64,000 bases of DNA from Microvirga terrestris (GTDB lineage Bacteria > Pseudomonadota > Alphaproteobacteria > Rhizobiales > Beijerinckiaceae), in assembly GCF_015694425.1 (NCBI RefSeq), contig NZ_JADQDN010000002.1, positions 434,001 to 498,000 of the forward strand, written 5' to 3'. The notes under the pieces are model-generated. The model was not told the DNA's origin, did not search any database, and saw only the letters and a list, made by a program, of their open reading frames with translations. Positions 1 to 8,812 of the stretch are shown piece by piece (the stretch's first letter is position 1; each line of letters starts with the position of its first letter). Made by a program: the position numbers and the translations under genes.

Positions 1-1
1 A

Positions 2-2317
2 GTGGGTAAAACCGGAACGTTTCCCGCTGTCACGCTCACAGCCTGGATCTACAATGCAGATGGATCCCTGAAGACCAAGCAGGACCTCGATGTTCCGAAG
101 CACGAGGTACCGGGTGTCTATGGAGACTTGGAACTCCCTGCCATCGATCCGATAGCGGTGGAACTGCCGGACGGTCGGATCGCCATCACTTGGACGGTGA
201 ATACGCCGAGTTCTGGGAACACCTATGTGGCGCCCTGGATGTCCATCTACAGTGCGGATCTGACGCCGACCGGCACAACGAAGCCGGTTTTCGATCCGGT
301 CTCCGGCGCGAGGGATTATGCGGAATCCATCATCGCCCTCGATGATGGAACGCTGGTCATCAGCGCCCGCAACGAGAAGGACGGCCACGCATATCTGCGC
401 ATGTTCAGCCCGGACGGGACACGCTCGGCTGCAATCGATCTCGGCTTGGCCAGCAGTTCTGCACCCGGAGCCGTTCTCACCGATGTCACTGCGCTGGCCA
501 ACGGCAATGTCGCCGTGGTGGTCCGCGAGGGCACCTCGTCCCTCAAAGGATATGTGCTCGCGCCGTCCGAGGCTGGCGGTTCGGCTCCGATGTCCTTCGA
601 GATCTCAACAACTTCATCGCCCATCAAAGAAGGAGTTAAAGTCACAGCCCTCAAAGGGGGCGGCTTTGTCGTCACGTGGATGGAGCAAGGCCCCGCTGAA
701 GGTCCTGATTACAATGCCTTCTTCAGAGTCTACGAGCCGGACGGCACCCCTCTCTTCGATGAAAAGCCCGTTTCATCCCTCCCATTTCCGGAGTTTCTCT
801 CCGCCGGTCATTCCGACGTGCTGTCCCTGCCGGACGGCGGCTTTGCCGTGGCTTACGAGAAGGCGACAGAATTTTACGACAGCGGCGCGCTTGGGTTTGA
901 GGTCTATCTAGCTATCTTTGACAAGAACGGCGTACGTCTGACCGACGATGTTCGCGTCAGACAAGAGGCGACAGCGGCGCCCATCTACCTGCACGAGCTG
1001 CATCTCATGGCTGACGGGCGCATCCTCGTTCGCCACTCGCAAGGTATCCAGATCGTCGACCCACGCGACAAAGCGATCTCTCTAAAAGGTACGGCTCAGA
1101 ACGATCACTACATCGGCACAGCGTTCAACGACACCTTCGAGAGCAGTGCGGGGGCGGACCGGCTCGAAGGCGTTGGCGGCAATGACACCTATAAAGTGGA
1201 CAATGCCGGCGACCGTGTGATCGAAAAGGCCAATGAAGGCATCGATACGGTCGAAGCCAGTGTCAGTTATGCTTTGAGTGCGCATGTAGAGCACCTCATT
1301 GCCACTGGCTCGGCTTCAATTGCACTGACCGGCAACGCTCTGGCGAACACGATCACTGGCAATGCCGGCACGAACCAAATCGATGGCGACGCAGGAGCCG
1401 ACACCATGCAGGGTGGGCTCGGCAACGACACGTTGGATGGCGGTGCTGGCGCCGACATCCTGAATGGCGGCGACGGCTTCGACTTCGTGTCGTTTGCCAG
1501 TTCGACTGCTGGCGTGAGCGCCAGCCTTGCGGGTGCTTCCGGTGACGGTGCCGGCGATACCTGGATCTCCATCGAGGGCATTGTCGGCTCGAACCATGCC
1601 GACATCCTGACCGGCAACGGCGCCACGCATCTGCACGGCGGGGCGGGCCATGATACCTACAGGGTGCGATCAGGCGACGTGGTGACGGAGAATGCAGGGG
1701 CCGGGCGTGACACGGTTCTGACCTCCTCCTCCTACACCCTCTCGGCGTCTGCCGAGGTCGAGGTGCTCAAGCTCTCGGGCGTGTCGTCCAAGAGGTCGGG
1801 CAACCTGACCGGTTCGGACACAGCCAACGAGATTGCAGGCCACACGGGCAAGAACACCCTCAAGGGCCAGGGCGGCAACGATGTGCTCAAGGCCTCCTCA
1901 GGCAATGACATGCTCTACGGCGGTTCGGGGTCGGACAAGCTCTATGGAGGCACCGGCAACGACAAGCTCTACGGCGGCACCGGCGCGGGCAAGGACGTGT
2001 TCGTGTTCGACACACGCCCCAGCAAGAGCACCAATGTCGACCGGATCTACGATTTCAGCACGAAGTATGATTCCATCCAGCTTGAGGACAAGATCTTCAC
2101 CAAGCTCGGAAAGGGCTCGTCAAAGGGGGTGAAGTTCAAGGCCGACATGTTCGTGCAGGGCACCAGCGCGCAGGATGCGGAGGACCGCATCATCTACGAC
2201 AGCAAGACCGGTGCGCTCTATTACGATCAGGACGGCACCGGCGCGAAGGCTCAGGTGAAGATCGCCACCATCGGCAACAAAACCAAGCTCTATTATCACG
2301 ACTTCTTCGTCATCTGA
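2..2317 (+). CDS. RTX-type calcium-binding secreted protein, 5' partial
   Basis: The reading frame is open from the window edge; a GTG sits at base 2 but the true start is probably upstream. Residues 1 to about 355 carry about six spaced copies of a pattern like LPDGGFAVTW (LPDGRIAITW, LDDGTLVISA, LANGNVAVVV, LKGGGFVVTW, LPDGGFAVAY), which suggests a beta-propeller or lectin-like front half. From about residue 363 there are glycine/aspartate nonapeptides of the GGxGxDxLx kind, clustered near 385-400, 455-490, 535-550 and 615-663, which bind calcium in RTX proteins. The last 110 residues (KDVFVFDT, then an acidic region with DFS and YYDQDGTG) look like the C-terminal targeting region of type I secreted RTX proteins. 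No transporter genes are adjacent. The role is probably surface or extracellular; no enzyme domain is visible. Confidence 0.85.
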   Translation: MGKTGTFPAVTLTAWIYNADGSLKTKQDLDVPKHEVPGVYGDLELPAIDPIAVELPDGRIAITWTVNTPSSGNTYVAPWMSIYSADLTPTGTTKPVFDPVSGARDYAESIIALDDGTLVISARNEKDGHAYLRMFSPDGTRSAAIDLGLASSSAPGAVLTDVTALANGNVAVVVREGTSSLKGYVLAPSEAGGSAPMSFEISTTSSPIKEGVKVTALKGGGFVVTWMEQGPAEGPDYNAFFRVYEPDGTPLFDEKPVSSLPFPEFLSAGHSDVLSLPDGGFAVAYEKATEFYDSGALGFEVYLAIFDKNGVRLTDDVRVRQEATAAPIYLHELHLMADGRILVRHSQGIQIVDPRDKAISLKGTAQNDHYIGTAFNDTFESSAGADRLEGVGGNDTYKVDNAGDRVIEKANEGIDTVEASVSYALSAHVEHLIATGSASIALTGNALANTITGNAGTNQIDGDAGADTMQGGLGNDTLDGGAGADILNGGDGFDFVSFASSTAGVSASLAGASGDGAGDTWISIEGIVGSNHADILTGNGATHLHGGAGHDTYRVRSGDVVTENAGAGRDTVLTSSSYTLSASAEVEVLKLSGVSSKRSGNLTGSDTANEIAGHTGKNTLKGQGGNDVLKASSGNDMLYGGSGSDKLYGGTGNDKLYGGTGAGKDVFVFDTRPSKSTNVDRIYDFSTKYDSIQLEDKIFTKLGKGSSKGVKFKADMFVQGTSAQDAEDRIIYDSKTGALYYDQDGTGAKAQVKIATIGNKTKLYYHDFFVI

Positions 2318-2340
2318 GATACGTCTCTCACATCACTACG

Positions 2341-2469
2341 CCGTCATCCCGGGGCCTCGCAGCGGCGCCCGGGATCCATAATCGCTGACGATGCAGAAGA
2401 GCGCACAACGCGTCTCGCCTCTCGCTGAAATGTCGTGGTTATGGGTCCCCGCCTTCGTGGGGGTGACAC
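2341..2469. repeat. 130-bp intergenic repeat, copy 1
   Basis: The block opens with GTCATCCCGGGGC and GCCCGGGATCCA, which pair as a hairpin, continues through a gcagaa...gcac...ctcgcc stretch, and closes with TTATGG and TCCCCGCC. The same order of words, at the same spacing, recurs at 26041-26164, so this is a dispersed repeat unit and not just a lone palindrome. Confidence 0.75.
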
Positions 2470-2568
2470 CGGGGCGTTGAAGCTCTCGAAGCGATGACCA
2501 GGGCGTTTGCCCTGCCCTCACTCAACCGCTATATCGCCTCTTCACCCGTCACGGAGGAAAGGCTCATC

Positions 2569-3615
2569 ATGAAAGCGGTTCTCTTCGAGCAGTTCGGTCA
2601 GCCACCACGCGTGCAGAACGTGCCCGATCCGACGCCCGCCCCGGATGGCGTGGTGATCAAGGTGGAGGCGACGGGCCTGTGCCGGAGCGACTGGCATGGC
2701 TGGATGGGGCACGATCCCGACGTGGTGCTGCCGCATGTGCCGGGGCACGAACTCGCCGGCACGGTGCTGGCCACCGGACGCCAAGTAACACGCTGGAAGA
2801 AGGGCGACCGCGTCACGGTGCCGTTCGTGGGCGGATGCGGGCATTGCCACGAATGCAATTCCGGCAATCACCAGGTCTGCGAGCAGCAGTTCCAGCCCGG
2901 CTTCACGGCGTGGGGCTCGTTCGCGGAATATGTGGCGGTGGATTATGCCGATACGAACCTCGTGGCGCTGCCCGAGGAACTCGATTTCGCCACTGCGGCG
3001 AGCCTCGGCTGCCGCTTTGTGACATCATTCCGCGCCATCGTCGATCAGGGCCGCGTGAAGCCCGGCGAATGGGTGGCGGTTCACGGCTGCGGCGGTGTCG
3101 GGCTGTCCGCCATCATGATTGCGAGCGCCATGGGGGCGAACGTGATCGCCATCGATCTGACCGACGAAAAGCTTGCCTTCGCGCGCGAGATGGGCGCTGT
3201 GGCGACCGTGAACGCACGCGATTCCGCCGACGTGATCGGAACGGTGAATGAGATCACGGAAGGCGGTGCTCATATGTCCATGGATGCATTGGGCAGCCCT
3301 GCTACCTGCTACAACTCAATTGCCAACCTGCGCCGCCGTGGGCGTCACGTGCAGGTTGGCCTAATGGTGGGCGATCACGCCCGGGCAATCGTACCGATGG
3401 CGCAGGTCATCGCCCATGAGCTGGAGATCTATGGCAGCCACGGCATGCAGGCCTTCCGGTATCAGGACATGATGGCGATGATCCGCACCGGCAAGCTCGC
3501 ACCGCAGAAGCTCGTCGGCAAGCACCTGAGCCTTGACGAAGCACCTGCCGCCCTCATGGCGATGGACCGGTTCGAAGGGCTTGGCATCAGCGTCGTCACA
3601 CGCTTCTCGTCATAA
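2569..3615 (+). CDS. Zinc-dependent alcohol dehydrogenase
   Basis: A 348-residue medium-chain dehydrogenase/reductase that should oxidise or reduce an alcohol/aldehyde with NAD(P). C38 and H60-E61 match the catalytic zinc ligands ([13 protein letters not shown] and PGHE), and C90, C93, C96 and C104 are the four structural-zinc cysteines. A Rossmann GCGGVG motif follows in the middle of the protein. I chose the ATG at 2569 because a GGAGG sequence lies about 12 bases upstream and the family's MKAV start is there; an in-frame ATG at 2494 would add 25 residues lying in non-coding-looking sequence. The substrate is not evident. The gene is followed by an aldo/keto reductase in the same direction. 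Confidence 0.9.
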   Translation: MKAVLFEQFGQPPRVQNVPDPTPAPDGVVIKVEATGLCRSDWHGWMGHDPDVVLPHVPGHELAGTVLATGRQVTRWKKGDRVTVPFVGGCGHCHECNSGNHQVCEQQFQPGFTAWGSFAEYVAVDYADTNLVALPEELDFATAASLGCRFVTSFRAIVDQGRVKPGEWVAVHGCGGVGLSAIMIASAMGANVIAIDLTDEKLAFAREMGAVATVNARDSADVIGTVNEITEGGAHMSMDALGSPATCYNSIANLRRRGRHVQVGLMVGDHARAIVPMAQVIAHELEIYGSHGMQAFRYQDMMAMIRTGKLAPQKLVGKHLSLDEAPAALMAMDRFEGLGISVVTRFSS

Positions 3616-3696
3616 GAGATGCGACGCCCACGTTGTTGAACGCGCCCCAACCGCGCTATGTAAGTCTGCTGCCCTGTTGCTGCGCTGGAGAATTCG

Positions 3697-4740
3697 ATGG
3701 CCTACCTGCCCGCTGAAAATCGCTATGATGAGATGATCTACAACCGGTGCGGCCACAGCGGGCTCATGCTGCCGGCGATTTCGTTGGGGCTCTGGCACAA
3801 TTTCGGTGAAGACAAGTCGGCGGCGACCGCGCGGGAGATATGCCGCACGGCCTTCGATCTAGGCATCACGCATTTCGATCTTGCCAACAATTATGGCCCT
3901 CCCCCGGGCTCGGCCGAGACCCTGTTCGGCGAGATCCTGCGCAGCGAGTTCCACGGCCTGCGCGACGAGCTGGTGATCTCCACCAAGGCTGGCTACCGCA
4001 TGTGGCCCGGCCCCTATGGCGAATGGGGCAGCCGCAAATATCTGCTCTCCAGCCTCGACCAGAGCCTCAAGCGCATGGGGCTCGACTATGTGGACATCTT
4101 CTATTCCCACCGCTTCGACCCGAACACGCCGCTGGAAGAGACCATGCTGGCGTTGGACTCCGCCGTACGGCAGGGTAAGGCGCTCTATGTGGGCCTCTCG
4201 TCCTATAACAGCCAGCGCACCCGCGAGGCCGTTGCGATCCTGCGCGAGCTCAAGACCCCGTGCATCATCCACCAGCCGAGCTATTCCATGCTCAACCGCT
4301 GGATCGAGGAGGATGGCCTGCTCGACACCCTCGACGATCTGGGCATGGGCTCCATCGTATTCTCGCCGCTGGCGCAGGGCATGCTGACCACGAAATATCT
4401 GAACGGCATTCCGGAGGAGAGCCGCGCCGCGCAAGGCAAATCCCTGCGCACCACCTTCCTCAGCGAAGACAACCTCTCCCGCATCCGCGGCCTCAACGGC
4501 ATCGCCGAGCAGCGCGGGCAGACGCTGGCCCAGATGGCGCTGGCCTGGGTGCTGCGAGGCGGGCGCGTGACCTCGGCGCTCATCGGCGCGAGCCGTCCCG
4601 AGCAGGTCGTCGACTGCGTCGGCGCGCTCAAGAACCTATCGTTCACGCCCGAGGAGCTCGCCGAGATCGACCGTTTCGCCGGCGAGGGCAACCTGAACAT
4701 CTGGGCGGCCTCATCGGAGCGGAAGGGTCCGTCGCGTTAA
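3697..4740 (+). CDS. gpr: Aldo/keto reductase, L-glyceraldehyde 3-phosphate reductase type
   Basis: The 347-residue protein is co-linear with E. coli YghZ (346 aa), an NADPH-dependent reductase of L-glyceraldehyde 3-phosphate and methylglyoxal. Matches include SLGLWHNFG, FDLANNYGPPPGSAE, STKAGY, WPGPYG, GSRKYLL and HQPSY. The aldo/keto reductase tetrad is visible as D61, Y66, K97 and H138, so it should be active. It is a cytoplasmic TIM barrel likely used to remove reactive aldehydes. It sits 81 bases after the alcohol dehydrogenase, perhaps in the same transcript. YghZ and the voltage-gated potassium channel beta subunits share this fold; the YghZ match is closer. Confidence 0.9.
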   Translation: MAYLPAENRYDEMIYNRCGHSGLMLPAISLGLWHNFGEDKSAATAREICRTAFDLGITHFDLANNYGPPPGSAETLFGEILRSEFHGLRDELVISTKAGYRMWPGPYGEWGSRKYLLSSLDQSLKRMGLDYVDIFYSHRFDPNTPLEETMLALDSAVRQGKALYVGLSSYNSQRTREAVAILRELKTPCIIHQPSYSMLNRWIEEDGLLDTLDDLGMGSIVFSPLAQGMLTTKYLNGIPEESRAAQGKSLRTTFLSEDNLSRIRGLNGIAEQRGQTLAQMALAWVLRGGRVTSALIGASRPEQVVDCVGALKNLSFTPEELAEIDRFAGEGNLNIWAASSERKGPSR

Positions 4741-4810
4741 GCCGGAGAGTCCCAATCTCTTCGGGGATACCTCTTTCGGGGGACTTGAGAAGCCGGTTAA
4801 CAAATGGTTA

Positions 4811-5254
4811 ATGCAAAGCTTCATTGGCCATTTGCCCCAGGTCTCTTCCATGGTCCCTGCCATCGCTACCGACAACCGCCGGCACGCTAGGCGCTTTCCG
4901 GCCCATCACCCGGCGCAGATCATGCTCGGACCCGACGCAATGATCGCCTGCACGGTGCGCGACATCTCGACCGGCGGCGCCAGGATCGCCCTTAAGCCGC
5001 AGATGGACCTGCCCGAGACCTTCGAGCTGTTCATCGCAGCCCATGACCTGCAGGTCCGCCGGGCGCGGGTGTGCTGGCGCGAGGGGGCTTTTGCTGGAAT
5101 CGCCTTCAGCTCGGACGAGGCCGACGCAGTGATAAATGTGGAAGCGCCCCGGACGCTTACCTTCGAGGATTGCCTCGATCAGGCCGCCATGCCGGCTCAT
5201 CTTGCGGCCAAGCCGGCGCGCAAGAGCCTCAAGCTGTATCAGACCAGCATCTGA
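4811..5254 (+). CDS. PilZ domain protein
   Basis: A 147-residue single-domain protein. RRHARRF near residue 22 and the spaced D-IS-GGARI motif near residue 54 are the c-di-GMP-binding signatures of PilZ (RxxxR and D/NxSxxG). It ends in a lysine-rich tail. PilZ proteins bind c-di-GMP and then act on partners in motility, polysaccharide production or adhesion; no partner is encoded next to it. An in-frame ATG at 4850 is an alternative start that leaves the domain intact. The mutL gene converges on it from the other strand. Confidence 0.85.
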   Translation: MQSFIGHLPQVSSMVPAIATDNRRHARRFPAHHPAQIMLGPDAMIACTVRDISTGGARIALKPQMDLPETFELFIAAHDLQVRRARVCWREGAFAGIAFSSDEADAVINVEAPRTLTFEDCLDQAAMPAHLAAKPARKSLKLYQTSI

Positions 5255-5302
5255 CCATCGCCTGAGCGTTCCCACCATGAGAAGCGCTCAATCAAATATG
5301 CG

Positions 5303-7147
5303 TCAGCGCCGTCCGAACAGGCGTTCGATATCCGTGAGCTTCAGTTCCACGTAAGTCGGCCGCCCGTGGTTGCACTGGGCCGACAGCGGCGTCGCTTCCA
5401 TCTCACGCAGGAGTGCATTCATCTCCTCCGGCCGCAGGCGCCGCCCCGCGCGGATCGAGCCGTGGCAGGACATGCGCGAGAGAACAGCGTCAAGCCGCTC
5501 CTCAAGCGGACTTGAGGCGCCCTGCCCCCATTCGGCAAGCGCATCGGCCACGTCCTGCACCAGGGCCTTGATGCGCCCGCCGGCGAGCGCTGACGGCACC
5601 TCGCGCACGAGGAGCGCGCCGTGCCCGAACGGCTCGACCACGAGGCCGAGCCCCTCCAGCGCGGCGGCTTCTGCCAAGACCCGGTCGGCATCGACAGGAT
5701 CGAGATCGACCACTTCCGGAATGAGCAGCAACTGCCGCGCGATGCCGGATGAGGCGCGCTCGCGCTTCAGTCGCTCGTAGACGAGGCGCTCATGCGCCGC
5801 ATGCTGGTCGACGATGACGATGCCGTCCTGCGTCTGCGCGACGATATAGGTGCCGTGCAGCTGCGCGCGCGCGGCACCGAGCGGCGATTCCTCGGTTTGC
5901 GGCTCCATCTCATGCAATGTCGCGCGGCTGTCGGCGGAAGGCGCGGCGAGATTGGGTAGGCTCGCCTGCCGCTCGGAAAGGCCCGATGTGTAGGATTGCT
6001 CCGGTGCATCGAGCGGCGCCTGCCAGTTCGCGAAAGAGCCAGTGGGGCGGATGGCATGAACGCGATGCGGATAGGCCGGGCGCAGGGGCACAGCGCCTTG
6101 CGGACGCAAGCTATCGAGCGTGCGCGTGCCGCCGGTGGATGAAGCCCGGAAGGCGTAGCGAGTGATCGCTTCCTTGAGCGCCGCCACCACGAAGCCGCGC
6201 ACGAAATTCGGATCGCGGAAGCGCACCTCGGTCTTCGCCGGATGGACGTTCACATCGACGCTGCGCGGATCGATATCGATCATGACGGCAAGCACCGGGT
6301 GCCGGTCGGACGCCATCACATCCGCATAGGCGCCGCGCACGGCGCCGAGCAGCAGCTTGTCGCGCACGGGCCGTCCGTTGACCACGAAATGGATCGCCGT
6401 GCCGGTGCCGCGATGATAGGTCGGCAGGCTCGCAAAGCCGGCGAGCCGCACGCCCTCGCGCTCGACCCCAATGGCCATGGCGTTCTCGTGAAACTCAGGC
6501 CCCAGAACCCGCGAGAGACGGCGCAGGAAGCCGTGCTCGCCGGGCTCCTCCGGTGGGTAGGTGAAGGCCGTGATGTGCTCGCCCGACAGGGTGAAGCGGA
6601 TTGTCGGATGCGCGATGGCCAGCCGCTTGACGATCTCCGCAACGGCCTGCGCCTCCGAGCGGTCGCTCTTCAGGAATTTCAGGCGCGCGGGCGTGGCGGA
6701 AAACAGGTCCGTTACCTCGACGCGGGTGCCCTTCGGGGCAGGCGCGGGCCGCACCGGGCTTTTGATGCCCGCTTCCACCACGATGGCGCTGCCGGTTTCG
6801 GCCACAGCTGTCCGGGACACGATGGAGAGCCGCGCCACTGCGCCGATGGACGGCAGAGCCTCGCCGCGGAAGCCCAGCGTGTTGATGGCGAACAGGTCGC
6901 CATCCGGCAGCTTGGACGTGGCGTGCCGTTCGACCGCGAGTTCCAGATCCTCGGGCGTCATGCCCCGACCGTCGTCAATGATGCGGATCAGGCGGCGCCC
7001 GCCCGCCTCCACGGTGATCTCGATGGAGGTGGCGCCCGCATCGACCGCATTCTCGACCAGCTCCTTCACGGCCGCCGCCGGTCGCTCGACGACCTCGCCC
7101 GCAGCGATGCGGTCGACGAGGATGGGATCGAGGCGGCGGACGTGCAT
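5303..7147 (-). CDS. mutL: DNA mismatch repair protein MutL
   Basis: A 614-residue MutL. The N-terminal GHKL ATPase is complete: ENAVDAGA (E32, N33, D36), DDGRGM (58-63) and GFRGEAL (92-98). A long variable linker follows, and the C-terminal dimerisation domain has the endonuclease-type DQHA-xx-E-xxxx-E motif (DQHAAHERLVYE), plus SCHGSIR and CNHGRPT, which contribute metal ligands. MutL couples MutS mismatch recognition to strand removal; the endonuclease motif fits bacteria without MutH. The start is the ATG giving MHVRRLDP. It is transcribed alone, away from pgi by a palindrome-containing gap. Confidence 0.96.
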   Translation of the reverse strand: MHVRRLDPILVDRIAAGEVVERPAAAVKELVENAVDAGATSIEITVEAGGRRLIRIIDDGRGMTPEDLELAVERHATSKLPDGDLFAINTLGFRGEALPSIGAVARLSIVSRTAVAETGSAIVVEAGIKSPVRPAPAPKGTRVEVTDLFSATPARLKFLKSDRSEAQAVAEIVKRLAIAHPTIRFTLSGEHITAFTYPPEEPGEHGFLRRLSRVLGPEFHENAMAIGVEREGVRLAGFASLPTYHRGTGTAIHFVVNGRPVRDKLLLGAVRGAYADVMASDRHPVLAVMIDIDPRSVDVNVHPAKTEVRFRDPNFVRGFVVAALKEAITRYAFRASSTGGTRTLDSLRPQGAVPLRPAYPHRVHAIRPTGSFANWQAPLDAPEQSYTSGLSERQASLPNLAAPSADSRATLHEMEPQTEESPLGAARAQLHGTYIVAQTQDGIVIVDQHAAHERLVYERLKRERASSGIARQLLLIPEVVDLDPVDADRVLAEAAALEGLGLVVEPFGHGALLVREVPSALAGGRIKALVQDVADALAEWGQGASSPLEERLDAVLSRMSCHGSIRAGRRLRPEEMNALLREMEATPLSAQCNHGRPTYVELKLTDIERLFGRR

Positions 7148-7298
7148 GAGGATTACGGCTCTCCAGGATTCAGATGGCAGGAAGATAGGCGCTCGAGGCG
7201 CCGGAAACCAGAACGCGCGACGTTATTCCCCTGCTGACTTGGAACGTCATCTCGGAGGCCTAAGGCGATCCGGGTTCGCTTTATCAATCCAGCACTAT

Positions 7299-7334
7299 CG
7301 TCCCGGGGCCGCGCAACGGAGCCCGGGATGACGG
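7299..7334. repeat. REP-like palindrome between mutL and pgi
   Basis: CGTCCCGGGG and CCCGGGATGACG form an imperfect inverted repeat around a short loop. This is a short member of the 'GTCATCCCGG...CCGGGATGAC' family seen elsewhere in the window. It lies just after the pgi stop codon. Confidence 0.6.
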
Positions 7335-7342
7335 CACTTTGA

Positions 7343-8659
7343 TTACCCCTGCGCCAGGTACTGCTTCGCCAGAATCTTGCCCTCTTCCACAGCAGGCTGG
7401 TCGAACGGATCGACACCCAGCGCGTAGCCGGCGAGGATGGTCTCCAGCATGAAGTGCATGAGGAGCTCGCCCACGGCCCGCTCATCGAGCGTCTCAATGT
7501 GGATCTGGCGGGTCGGGCGGCCGTTCTTGGCCAGCGTGTCAGCGGTGGCGCGCCCCTGCGCGGCCACGAGATCGCCGATATGCTTGCCGCCGAAGCCAGG
7601 CTCGCCGGCCCGCTTGGCGAGCTTCTCGTCCATGAGCGGTCCCTTGCCCGCCACACCCGTGGTCATGACCGTGAAGAGCTTGTCGTTCGGGCCTGCGAGA
7701 TAGAGCTGAAGTTGGCTGTGCTGGTCCACCGGGCCGATGGCGGCGACCGGCTGGGTGCCGTGGCCATCCTTGCCGATGCTCTCGGCCCAGAGCTGCACCC
7801 ACCACCGGGTGAAGCGTTCGAGCCGATCCGCATAGCCCATGGCCACGGTGATGCCCTTGCCATCGCGGGCCATGGCCACATTGAGGGCGGCACCGAGCGC
7901 CGCCGGCGCGGCCTTGGCGGCAGCGCCGTTGCGGAACGGCTCATATGCATCAGCAGCCCCTTGGCGGATCGCCGCGATATCGAGGCCGAGCACGGCTGCC
8001 GGCAGCAGGCCCACATTGGTGAGCACCGAGTAGCGGCCGCCGATGCCGGTGTGATGCTCGAGAAAACGCACGCCCTCGGGCTCCAGCAGATCGCGCAGCG
8101 CATTTCTGATGCCCTCCTTGCGCGGCTCGGACAGGCCGAGGAACACATCCTTGGGGTGGGCACTCAGACCGGCCTTATCCAGGGCCGTGAGCACGGCAAT
8201 CGTCTGCATCAGGGTCTCGCCCGTGCCGCCGGATTTCGAGATCGCCACAAACTTGGTCGAGGAAAGCGGCAGCTTGTGCAGCACCCGGTCGAAGGTGATG
8301 GGATCAAGATTGTCGAGGAAGTGGACCCGGGGGCTCTCGGTGAAGCGCCCGGCGCCCGGCACTGCGTAATCCCTCAGCTGGGCCAGGGTCTGACCACCGA
8401 GGCTCGATCCGCCCGTGCCGAGGAACACCACATCGGTGGCATCGTCGCGAAGGAAGGCCGCCGCCTCGCGGATGCTCGCCAGATCGTCCGTGGTGCGGGG
8501 CATATGGAGCAGCGGCAGTCGTCCCGAGGAATCATCCTCCGCCAGCCGCTTCATAGCTTCGCCCACCAGCGCGAGCGCCTCGTCCAGCGCCGCCTGCGTC
8601 AGACCGCCCTCCCCGATAGTGGCATCCAGGGCGAGTTCGATCGATTGCTGCAGGGGCAT
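7343..8659 (-). CDS. pgi: Glucose-6-phosphate isomerase
   Basis: Interconverts glucose 6-phosphate and fructose 6-phosphate. FLGTGGSSLGGQ and the VAISKSGGTGETL sugar-phosphate-binding SIS motif are present, and a second SIS segment holds the isomerase core. At 438 residues it is of the short bacterial form (about 450 aa), not the 550-residue E. coli form. I placed the start at 8659 (MPLQQSIE), where GGAG lies 8 bases upstream; an in-frame ATG 48 bases earlier has no such site. Cytoplasmic. Confidence 0.94.
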   Translation of the reverse strand: MPLQQSIELALDATIGEGGLTQAALDEALALVGEAMKRLAEDDSSGRLPLLHMPRTTDDLASIREAAAFLRDDATDVVFLGTGGSSLGGQTLAQLRDYAVPGAGRFTESPRVHFLDNLDPITFDRVLHKLPLSSTKFVAISKSGGTGETLMQTIAVLTALDKAGLSAHPKDVFLGLSEPRKEGIRNALRDLLEPEGVRFLEHHTGIGGRYSVLTNVGLLPAAVLGLDIAAIRQGAADAYEPFRNGAAAKAAPAALGAALNVAMARDGKGITVAMGYADRLERFTRWWVQLWAESIGKDGHGTQPVAAIGPVDQHSQLQLYLAGPNDKLFTVMTTGVAGKGPLMDEKLAKRAGEPGFGGKHIGDLVAAQGRATADTLAKNGRPTRQIHIETLDERAVGELLMHFMLETILAGYALGVDPFDQPAVEEGKILAKQYLAQG

Positions 8660-8812
8660 AGGCGTACTCCGACTCGTTGCAAGTTGGAGCGCAAGATTAG
8701 GGCACACAGGGGGGCACGGCTAGGGCCAAGCAGAGAACCCACCGTTCAAGGGACCGCCATCCTCAGCAATCGCAGCCTATAACCAGGATATCATCATGGT
8801 TATCGGGCCGGC

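Noticed and set aside
2494-2568. Upstream ATG start for the zinc alcohol dehydrogenase
   Set aside because: The 25 extra residues are unlike the family and a good GGAGG sits before the ATG at 2569.
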